Shown: piece after piece, positions 7,932-14,971 of the stretch
Numbering within the stretch: position 1 is the first letter of the stretch
How the letters are laid out: each line of letters opens with the position of its first letter
Origin: G963663775 sp963664255
GTDB taxonomy: Bacteria > Bacillota > Clostridia > Oscillospirales > Butyricicoccaceae
Assembly: GCA_963664255.1 (NCBI GenBank)
Contig: OY760938.1
Coordinates: 248,001 to 312,000 of the forward strand
Length of the DNA: 64,000 nucleotides
Direction of reading: 5' to 3'
Notes under the pieces: generated by a model
Databases searched by the model: none
Told to the model about the DNA's origin: nothing
The model's input: the letters and a program-made list of their open reading frames with translations, nothing else
Made by a program: the position numbers and the translations under genes

Positions 7932-9955
7932 ACAAATCCCACCTTTGCTCTGAATTCATCCAACGTTCCATGAAATCCCAGTTTTCCATCTTGCAGTTCT
8001 ATCACACGATTCACCTGCTCTGGCAAACTGTTCGGACTGGTGAGCACCACGCACGTGATATTTTGCTTTTGTATTTCCTGTAACACAATTTGCTCCTGCG
8101 TTGCATCGAGATATTGCAGAAGTTGATCCAAAATTAAGAGCTTGGGACCTGCCAAGATTGCGCTTTCAATGCTTGCCAAAATTTGTGCGCCACTGGACAA
8201 GGTCGAAAGCTTTGCCTGATACCCTCCCGCTTCCAAGACCAGCGTATGCAGACCCAAATCCTTGGCAAGCTTTAAATAGCCAGCTTCTGTGCTCTTTGCC
8301 GCGCGACAACGCAAGAACTCGGAAACCGCTCGTTCAGGCTGCGCAATTCGCCCATCCAATGCAATGATGGTATCATCCAATGCCCGAAACGATAGTTTTC
8401 GCAGGGAAGTTTCTCCATAATAGATGGTTCCCGCTGTGATGCGCTTGTGTCCCGTGCACAATTCCGAAAACAAGTGGTGGCAATCGCCCACCACCGCAGT
8501 TATCCCGTGTCGGAGCTGAAAGCTCACCATATGGAGCAGTTCTGCGCCGGTTTCATACGGGCGATAGCAGACATTTTTCCATTCTAAAGAACCTTCAACG
8601 GTGTTTTCTACGAAGATATTCTGTGTTTTGGTTGGAATCAATGCGTACGACTGCGAAAGCACCGCCCCCAAAGCATCTGCACGCCGCAGCAGCGTATGCG
8701 TCTGCGCCATGCTGTATAGGGTAAGAATCGCCAAATATAGGAATGCTACCGTTTTATGGAATGACAACGTCCCATATGTCATCCATGCAACACTGCCAAT
8801 ACTCAGCATAAATAGGCTGACGACAAGCATCACAACATCCGTTCTGCAAACTGCATTGCTTTTTTGATTCAAGAACCGATGAAAATACGCGGCTCTTTGT
8901 TGCCCGTACGCATCCATTTGCTCTGTATTTGACATTTGCAGTGCTTGCATGGTGGCATCCACCACCTTTGCCTCCACCGCGGCTGACCGTTCCCTCGCGT
9001 TCACAGGCGTGGTTACTTTTCGCAAAATCCACCATATGCTAAGCAGCGCAAGCAGCAATCCTGTCAGCGGCAGACTATATCCCATCATCAGCAGCAGATA
9101 GAAAACAGCGCCGCACACCGACAATGCCTTCGGAATTATATCTTCTGCAAGCTCACACAGGCTGTTGGCACCACGTTCCCATAAATCTTCCATGAAATAT
9201 GCGCCGCGCAGTTTTAAAAAAGCCATTGGAATATCAGAACGGTCATACTTGCTCTCCCATTGCAGTCTGGTTTCATAGGATACCATGTGGCAAATCACAC
9301 GCTGCAATTTATAGAGCAACAGCTGCGCGGATGCTTGCACCGCCAGCATCCCGGTCAGCAACGCTGCCGCCGCACCTGTGTTTTCCACAAAGCGGTCAGC
9401 AATCAGCTGAATATATACAGAATTGACCAAATGCAAAATCCAAATCAGAACACTGCACAAAACCACACTTCCCGTTGCCGTTGCAGAATAGCGCGCCATC
9501 TGCCGCAATGCGGACCGCAAGGGATGTGCCTGTACATCTGGCACAAAGGTTTCGGCTGGCTGCATATAAAGCACGACACCGGAAAATGCCGCCTGCATCT
9601 CAGAAAATGGCACAAATCGCGCCCCGCTCGCTGGGTCATGGATTAGATAACCCCGCTTTTTGCGCGCTGCAATCACAACAAAATGCGCCTGCTTCCAGTG
9701 TGCGATGATGGGAAGCGGCAATTCTGCCAGTTGCTCCTGTGTCACTTGATAGCCTGCTGCATAAAGGCCATATTTTGTTGCCGTTTGCACCAAATCTGCT
9801 GCATTGGTTAGTCGATTCACTGCGCCACAATCCAAAACCAACTGTTCCAATGCAACCGTTTTTCCCCAATATTGCAATATCATCGCAAGCGCAGCCGCTC
9901 CGCCTTCTCCCTGCTCTATTTGCAGCAGCAACGGCACTTTTTTTCGTCTGTGCAT
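7928..9955 (-). CDS. C39-type (NHLM) ABC exporter with inactive peptidase and degenerate Walker A
   Basis: 675 aa. Residues 1-130 form a C39 bacteriocin-peptidase domain: VPLLLQIEQGEGGAAALAMIL aligns with the usual Q-x-E-x-x-E-C-G-A-A block, but the catalytic Cys is Gly18 (codon GGC). His91 and Asp107 are kept. A membrane domain follows (about 155-430). In the ATPase domain Walker A is replaced by GDCHHLFSE (about 490), whereas a signature (LSSGAQ, about 587) and Walker B (LLILDQ, Glu to Gln) remain. AGGAGG lies in front of the ATG. By analogy with C39-like domains of HlyB-type exporters, the domain may bind a leader without cutting it. Its substrate may be the Gly-Gly peptide at 12003. Confidence 0.9.
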   Translation of the reverse strand: MHRRKKVPLLLQIEQGEGGAAALAMILQYWGKTVALEQLVLDCGAVNRLTNAADLVQTATKYGLYAAGYQVTQEQLAELPLPIIAHWKQAHFVVIAARKKRGYLIHDPASGARFVPFSEMQAAFSGVVLYMQPAETFVPDVQAHPLRSALRQMARYSATATGSVVLCSVLIWILHLVNSVYIQLIADRFVENTGAAAALLTGMLAVQASAQLLLYKLQRVICHMVSYETRLQWESKYDRSDIPMAFLKLRGAYFMEDLWERGANSLCELAEDIIPKALSVCGAVFYLLLMMGYSLPLTGLLLALLSIWWILRKVTTPVNARERSAAVEAKVVDATMQALQMSNTEQMDAYGQQRAAYFHRFLNQKSNAVCRTDVVMLVVSLFMLSIGSVAWMTYGTLSFHKTVAFLYLAILTLYSMAQTHTLLRRADALGAVLSQSYALIPTKTQNIFVENTVEGSLEWKNVCYRPYETGAELLHMVSFQLRHGITAVVGDCHHLFSELCTGHKRITAGTIYYGETSLRKLSFRALDDTIIALDGRIAQPERAVSEFLRCRAAKSTEAGYLKLAKDLGLHTLVLEAGGYQAKLSTLSSGAQILASIESAILAGPKLLILDQLLQYLDATQEQIVLQEIQKQNITCVVLTSPNSLPEQVNRVIELQDGKLGFHGTLDEFRAKVGFV

Positions 9956-9981
9956 ATTGTTTTCCTCCTAGTGGCTAGGAT

Positions 9982-10767
9982 TTATGAAGCAAATATTTGT
10001 ATTGGTTTACTTTCCTGCAGCATCACAACCATATCACAAACCGTACCGGTTTCAATGTCCGGACTATCTACCAATGTGACACGAACCTCAATCAGTCCTT
10101 GTTCTGTTGCCGTTTCTCCAGGATTTGCAAACCCACTCAAATCCTCACTGATTTGCTCCTTTGTTACCGGAAGTGTGCCAATGCTGTTGAGAAATCCGCC
10201 CATATAGCCACTGGATTCCCTTGATAAGGAATGGCTGGATACTTCTACCGCCATTCCTTGCCGCAGGGTTGCCGCAACATCTGCCGGCACATAGGCACGG
10301 ATTTCACTTTGGTTGGAATATGGGTCATCGGTGATGATTTTTGCAACCATATCCCCTTGCTGTAAAACATCTCCAATTTCCGCCAAGTCACTGATGACAC
10401 CGCTTACAGGTGCTGTCACCAAGGATTTGCTCACATATTGCGTCAGTAAATCTGCTGCTGCATTCGCGTCTTCCATCATGCTCAGCAATTCCTCTTGTGG
10501 AATCACCGCCAACAAATCCCCTTGCTCTACGTAGTCACCTGCTTTGCACAAAACTTGCTGTACGCTGCCATTTTCCCTTGCCACAACACGTCGAATGCCA
10601 CTTTGCGGAAATGCAATGCCCGAGATGTCAACCGTCTGCCGAACCGTTCCAAAAAACAACCAACTAACCATGCCCACAATCAATAAAATCGCCAAAAGGA
10701 AAAATGACCGAACTCTGACTGTGGTAATCATGGCACCCTCAGCGCGTGATATTCCCTTTTCTTTCAT
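9982..10767 (-). CDS. HlyD-family (NHLM) secretion adaptor protein
   Basis: About 261 aa. One N-terminal transmembrane segment (FFLLAILLIVGMVSWLFF) is followed by a biotinyl-lipoyl-like half (GIRRVVARENGSVQQVLCKAGDYVEQGDLLAVI). A very short helical insert comes next, then the second half motif APVSGVISDLAEIGDVLQQGD and a beta-barrel. This fits the membrane-fusion subunit of NHLM bacteriocin exporters, much shorter than Gram-negative HlyD, as expected without an outer membrane. I use the ATG at 10767 with AGGAG seven bases upstream. The gene starts ten bases after the lipoprotein gene and is followed after 26 bases by the C39 exporter, so all are one unit. Confidence 0.85.
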   Translation of the reverse strand: MKEKGISRAEGAMITTVRVRSFFLLAILLIVGMVSWLFFGTVRQTVDISGIAFPQSGIRRVVARENGSVQQVLCKAGDYVEQGDLLAVIPQEELLSMMEDANAAADLLTQYVSKSLVTAPVSGVISDLAEIGDVLQQGDMVAKIITDDPYSNQSEIRAYVPADVAATLRQGMAVEVSSHSLSRESSGYMGGFLNSIGTLPVTKEQISEDLSGFANPGETATEQGLIEVRVTLVDSPDIETGTVCDMVVMLQESKPIQIFAS

Positions 10768-10777
10768 CGTCAATCTC

Positions 10778-11938
10778 CTACGTCAGCGCAACAAATTTGC
10801 CGTTCTTACACACAAGCAACCGCTGCTGACTGCCAACCAACTGTCCATTCTCATCAAATGTCACCAAACCACAAACCCCTTGATAGCCCTCTTCCCGATG
10901 CAGTGCCTCTGCTATTTTCACGGAATCTGTGCTTCCAATCGCTACCGCTGTATCTGCAATCATACGCACCGTATCATAGGCGTGCACCGCCCATCGGCTG
11001 GGAGCTTTTCCATATTTGTCTGCATATCGTTGGTTGAATGCTGCAATCGCATTCCCCTCGCCATACATTAAGACATCTGGAATGACCAACCCCTCCGCAA
11101 CCTCGCCAGACTCCTGGAGCATTGCATCATAGTCAAAAGAGGAATCCCCTAGCAGACGAATATTGGGAAAGATTTGATGTAATGTTTCCGCCGCATAAAA
11201 TGCATCTGCTGCATAATACTCCAAAATCAGCACCGTATCCACCTGCAATGTGCGCCAGCGCTCCGCCATAACCGCAAAATCATTGGCACTGGTTGCAGTC
11301 CCCGCACAATCGACAACCTGCGCACCGCCATCGCCAAGCCCACGGATAAATGCCTGTATCCAATCCTGCTCATAACTCACCGAGCTATTATAGATGGCAA
11401 TATGCTGAATTTCTGGCGTCTGGTTAACATAGTCTGCCATCGTCGCGCCACTTTGTGCGGCACCAAACACATTGTCCACCACCATGGAATATCCTTTTTG
11501 CGTCACGCTGTCATTGCACCCATTGAATGTCACCAGCAATTTGTTTTGCTGCTGTGCAATTTCTGCCGCCATATCCAAAATAGTGAAATTATGCGTTCCT
11601 AAAATTGCGGTGATGTTCGCGTTTTTCGCAAAATCCGAAGCCTGTGTAACCCCTTTGTCATAAACAGAACCATCGTCACTTGTCTGATAGCTGACATGAT
11701 AGCCTTGCGCTGCGTAAAGGTCATTGCAATCTTCAACTGCCATATCAATCGCATGAAAGATGCTGTCATCATAGGCATAGACTTCTTGGTCTCCGGTGAT
11801 TGCCAACTGAATCTGTCGATTTGTTTGGTCTGAGGTGCTGCATCCACTGAGCAGCAGTACCATGGCACACAGCATTGCAATCCATCGCACACCTGCATAT
11901 TTTCTATTCCATGCTGTCATTCTCCCATGTCCTTTCAT
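10778..11938 (-). CDS. LivJ-like substrate-binding lipoprotein
   Basis: 386 aa with a lipoprotein signal peptide: basic start, hydrophobic WIAMLCAMVLLLSGCS with the lipobox Cys at about 33. The mature part is a type I periplasmic-binding fold (Peripla_BP_6): an N-terminal lobe with LAITGDQEVYAYDDSI and GTHNFTILDMAAEIAQQ, and a second lobe with IAIYNSSVSYEQDWIQAFIRGL and SRWAVHAYDTVRMIADTAVAIG. Such proteins bind branched-chain amino acids, amides or other small ligands. No matching LivH/M/F/G permease is next to it; instead it heads the HlyD-ABC secretion module. It may therefore act as a surface receptor for that module or for particle release, which is inference. Confidence 0.87.
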   Translation of the reverse strand: MKGHGRMTAWNRKYAGVRWIAMLCAMVLLLSGCSTSDQTNRQIQLAITGDQEVYAYDDSIFHAIDMAVEDCNDLYAAQGYHVSYQTSDDGSVYDKGVTQASDFAKNANITAILGTHNFTILDMAAEIAQQQNKLLVTFNGCNDSVTQKGYSMVVDNVFGAAQSGATMADYVNQTPEIQHIAIYNSSVSYEQDWIQAFIRGLGDGGAQVVDCAGTATSANDFAVMAERWRTLQVDTVLILEYYAADAFYAAETLHQIFPNIRLLGDSSFDYDAMLQESGEVAEGLVIPDVLMYGEGNAIAAFNQRYADKYGKAPSRWAVHAYDTVRMIADTAVAIGSTDSVKIAEALHREEGYQGVCGLVTFDENGQLVGSQQRLLVCKNGKFVALT

Positions 11939-12002
11939 CCTATTTTCTTTCCCATCTTTTCATGCTATACTAAAAGTAACCAAAGATAGGAGGAATGTAC
12001 TT

Positions 12003-12236
12003 ATGGCTCCCAAAACAGACCTCAGCGATGTGTTAGACCTGCTCGGAGAAGCGATTTCTGCTGATGAAGATTTTGCGCGATATGCTGAAAAAAATCCGAT
12101 TTCAGCCTTTGACGAAATTCTTGTCCGACAAAAGCAAAACAATCATTTACAGCAGAGCACCTCCGATACGATGGCTCTGGAAATCGACTGCGAGCCTCTC
12201 ACGCTAGAGGAGCTTCGCAAGGTGTGCGGCGGTTAA
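12003..12236 (+). CDS. 77-aa leader-like peptide ending at Gly-Gly with no core
   Basis: Only clear plus-strand gene in the window, divergent from the lipoprotein-exporter genes with 64 bases between start codons. AGGAGG lies eight bases before the ATG. The peptide is acidic and helical in its first half (SDVLDLLGEAISADEDF, FARYAEKNP), resembling the globular part of Nif11/NHLP-type leaders. It ends LTLEELRKVCGG, which matches the consensus LxxEEL-x-x-V-x-GG of double-glycine leaders. The stop codon follows directly after GG, and a terminator stem overlaps the last codons, so no core peptide was lost downstream. It is probably the partner of the C39-type exporter. A ubiquitin-like role of the GG end was considered and judged unlikely. 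Confidence 0.8.
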   Translation: MAPKTDLSDVLDLLGEAISADEDFARYAEKNPISAFDEILVRQKQNNHLQQSTSDTMALEIDCEPLTLEELRKVCGG

Positions 12237-12252
12237 CGCTGCGCACCTTTTT
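12219..12252 (+). terminator. Terminator overlapping the end of the 77-aa peptide gene
   Basis: The arms AAGGTGTGC (12219-12227) and GCGCACCTT (12241-12249) form a 9-bp stem with one wobble pair, followed by T's. The left arm encodes Lys-Val-Cys of the peptide, and the loop holds the Gly-Gly codons and the stop, so transcription ends immediately after the gene. Confidence 0.8.
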
Positions 12253-12260
12253 CGATTGCG

Positions 12261-14405
12261 CTAATGCTTGACATATCCGGTCATCACGGCTTGCTTAATT
12301 TGCTTGGCATGCATATGTGCAGGCGGAGCAGGCGGCGGCGTTTGCTGCTGCTGTGCGGTGACGGCATCACCAGCCCCCTTCAGTGCCATTAGAAAATCTA
12401 GCATATTGACATTTCCCGCATCCAAACTCATGTAGCAATCGCTGTAAATCTGTCCAGACTCAATTTTGGGTTCATCTGTCAATGGCGTGGTTTCTTGCTT
12501 GAGTTCACTGCCTGTGACAGCCGTCGTGGCGCTCTCCAAGCTATCTGCCAAATTCATCAAAACACCCTTCGCATACGCTTCTGCACCAGATTCACGTTTC
12601 TTTTCCGCGTGCTTATCATATATTTTTTTACCAATATCGAACAAACCGCCCGCAATGGATGCAAATCCGCCAATGACAGAAAAAATGGCACTCTTCTTTT
12701 TGAGTTCTTTGAAATCAAAAATGTCGCTCGTCATCGAAATTGCATCGGTAATGGTGCCGAAAACACTGCCGCCCAAATCCCATGCCTTTTCATTTTTTTG
12801 TTCGCGGCTGACCTGCCGCGTACTATTGAGAATTTTGGCACGCTTGAGTGTATCCTTTGTTTTTGGCAAAAACTCTTCTTGCAATAATTCATCAATCGTT
12901 TTATTGAATTTCAAACTGCCATCTTCGTTTTTATCAGAGGAAATCTGTGCTTCCAGTGCCTGAATGCGTGCTTTTTTTGCAGGCGTTGCGTTTTCATACT
13001 CTGCCGCTTTGTGAATCAAAGCACTGATTTGTGCACGCGCCTTATTATTCTTGGTGCGGGCTTCGTGCACCTCTGCACTGCCAGTGCCAATCCCAATAAT
13101 ATCGGAAACCATCGACAACGAATCTCCAGCAAGACCTGCTTTCGCCGTCTTTTTTTCATCGCCGCCAGAAACCCCTGCAATACTTGCGCCTGCCCCAACA
13201 ACACTGCCTGCCGTTCCAAACAGATTGCCCGCAATTTCCCACTTATCTTTTGCAGACATCCCTTCCTCTGCAAGCCCTAGCGCCCGCTGCTTCTCTTTCT
13301 GCTCAGAATTGTCAGAATTTTTTTGAACGATGTCAATACCAGTCGATGCAACCGACATGAGTGCCGACAGTGAATCGGCTGCTGCACCGATTTTATCCTG
13401 TGTACTTGGCGACGAGTCTTTTTCCGCGTCTTCTTGCAATGTTTTCTCTGTTTTTCCCGCATCTGGTATATCGGAGGTCAGCCCGGTAATATCTCCTCCC
13501 AACCCCACAAGACCATCCGCATAGTCCAATCTATCTGAAATCTTGTCTAATAAGCCGCCGCCTTCCACCGCAACCTGTTCATCTGCCTTGGTGGGGTCCA
13601 GATTTGCCGCCTCACGAATCACTGCTTTATTTGCTTGCACCAATTCCAAAAATTTGCAGAACATCTCATCTGCTGCCATTTGCTTCAACTGCAATGCACT
13701 CTCTTGTAAGGGCGTATTCGGTGCAGGCTGCTGTGCTTGTGGCTGTGGCGGTGGGGTCGTGCTCTGTGTGCCGCCTTGATTTTGCGCGACAGGTGGAATG
13801 CCTTGGCTTTGTGTCGTTGGTGCTCGATGGAGCCCGCCGTCATTCTGTGCGACATGCGCCAATTCATGTGCCAGCAAATGCTGCCCCTGCTCGGATGACA
13901 TATTGTAGGCATCTTGGCGAAAATAAATATCATTGCCCTTGGTAAAGGCATCTGCGTGCAAGCTCCGACTCAAGGTATCTGCTGTTGCATCATGGTGCAC
14001 CTGCACGTTCTCAAAAGACCGCCCAAATGCACCCTCCATTTTTTCCGTCACAGAAGCCGGCAGCCCACTTGCAGAAGAGGCTGCAAAAGAGGGTGACTCC
14101 TGCGCAGGTGTGGTGGTTCGCTCTTCTGCGCGCTGCATAGAATCTGGCGCAGTGTTGCGCTGCACTTGCTCACCGCCTTGCGAAATTGGTTCCTCTGCCA
14201 TGACGCGGTCTGCAATCTGTTCAGCTTCCTGCTCGTTTGCATCCTTAGGGTCCGACACCTGAAAGGAGGAAAACAAATATTCTGTCAGACCTTGGTTTCC
14301 CATGGAACGTTGAATGGAATCAACCGGTATGCTATCAATAGATGTCGCTTTTGGCAACGCAGAATTTTTTTTGCGCTGCAAGCTTTTCTGCTGTGCTGTC
14401 CACAT
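12261..14405 (-). CDS. DUF4157 protein with HExxH motif, likely eCIS cargo
   Basis: 714 aa. The region at about residues 110-195 is DUF4157: MEGAFGRSFENVQVHHDATAD, then the zinc-peptidase-like HLLAHELAHVAQ. DUF4157 proteins are typical members of eCIS clusters and many are loaded toxins. The N terminus is Gln/Ser-rich and probably disordered. The long C-terminal part (220-714) alternates charged helices with Gly/Ala-rich hydrophobic hairpins (FGTAGSVVGAGASIAGV, SVIGGFASIAGGLFDIG), which could insert into membranes. GAGGGA precedes the ATG. The small possible chaperone gene lies just upstream. A toxin role is inference from family and context. Confidence 0.85.
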   Translation of the reverse strand: MWTAQQKSLQRKKNSALPKATSIDSIPVDSIQRSMGNQGLTEYLFSSFQVSDPKDANEQEAEQIADRVMAEEPISQGGEQVQRNTAPDSMQRAEERTTTPAQESPSFAASSASGLPASVTEKMEGAFGRSFENVQVHHDATADTLSRSLHADAFTKGNDIYFRQDAYNMSSEQGQHLLAHELAHVAQNDGGLHRAPTTQSQGIPPVAQNQGGTQSTTPPPQPQAQQPAPNTPLQESALQLKQMAADEMFCKFLELVQANKAVIREAANLDPTKADEQVAVEGGGLLDKISDRLDYADGLVGLGGDITGLTSDIPDAGKTEKTLQEDAEKDSSPSTQDKIGAAADSLSALMSVASTGIDIVQKNSDNSEQKEKQRALGLAEEGMSAKDKWEIAGNLFGTAGSVVGAGASIAGVSGGDEKKTAKAGLAGDSLSMVSDIIGIGTGSAEVHEARTKNNKARAQISALIHKAAEYENATPAKKARIQALEAQISSDKNEDGSLKFNKTIDELLQEEFLPKTKDTLKRAKILNSTRQVSREQKNEKAWDLGGSVFGTITDAISMTSDIFDFKELKKKSAIFSVIGGFASIAGGLFDIGKKIYDKHAEKKRESGAEAYAKGVLMNLADSLESATTAVTGSELKQETTPLTDEPKIESGQIYSDCYMSLDAGNVNMLDFLMALKGAGDAVTAQQQQTPPPAPPAHMHAKQIKQAVMTGYVKH

Positions 14406-14424
14406 AGACCAATTCCCTCTTTCT

Positions 14425-14943
14425 TCAGACGCTGAATGGATGTTTTTGCAGCAAAGTTTCTAAATCTATCTTATCTGTCATCAAATCATTGCACTTTTTC
14501 GCCATAATATCTGCCTGCATGGCAACCATATGAATGGCGTGTCGGAACATATCGGCATCCATCGTTTCGCCATAAGCATAGCTCATCACATATTTGAGGC
14601 AAACATACCCACCAAATATCAAAAGATTTCCAACCATCATGTGTTCGTTTTGCGCCTTCACAAATCGTTCTACCGCTTGCTGTTTTTCGTCTATAATCTC
14701 CTTGGAAAACGCCAAATACAACTGCACACATACGAAAGTATCCGTCCCATGATGCATCGGTACGACATTGCAAGCAATATTCCAATCCTCGTCTTGATAT
14801 AAGGACACCGCTTCAATCAGAAATGTCGGAAGCGGTGTCAGCCCAGCCTCCACAGTCTGCACACCATATCCACCTTCTATCGCCGCCGCTTTGAGCGTCT
14901 GCATTTGCGCCTCTGCATAGATTGCTGCAGCCTCGTCCATCAT
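14425..14943 (-). CDS. Possible effector chaperone, 172 aa (YbjN / type III chaperone-like look)
   Basis: No firm family. A soluble alpha/beta protein without a signal peptide. The pattern is strands (WNIACNVVPMHHGTDTFVCVQLYL), a helix (EKQQAVERFVKAQNEHM), a glycine turn with strands (VGNLLIFGGYVCLKYVMSY) and a last helix with DADMFRHAIHMVAMQADIM. This recalls the YbjN/type III secretion chaperone fold. It is placed 19 bases before the DUF4157 gene and after the AAA+ ATPase gene, which is where a cargo-loading chaperone would be expected. The function is inferred only from fold impression and position. Confidence 0.6.
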   Translation of the reverse strand: MMDEAAAIYAEAQMQTLKAAAIEGGYGVQTVEAGLTPLPTFLIEAVSLYQDEDWNIACNVVPMHHGTDTFVCVQLYLAFSKEIIDEKQQAVERFVKAQNEHMMVGNLLIFGGYVCLKYVMSYAYGETMDADMFRHAIHMVAMQADIMAKKCNDLMTDKIDLETLLQKHPFSV

Positions 14944-14971
14944 AAATGCTCGCCTTCTTTCCTCATCGCTC

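Noticed and set aside
12003..12236. The 77-aa GG-ending peptide as a ubiquitin-like or ThiS-like sulfur carrier
   Set aside because: Length and GG end fit, but the sequence is helical and acidic with no beta-grasp pattern, and no E1-like gene is near; the leader consensus before GG fits better.
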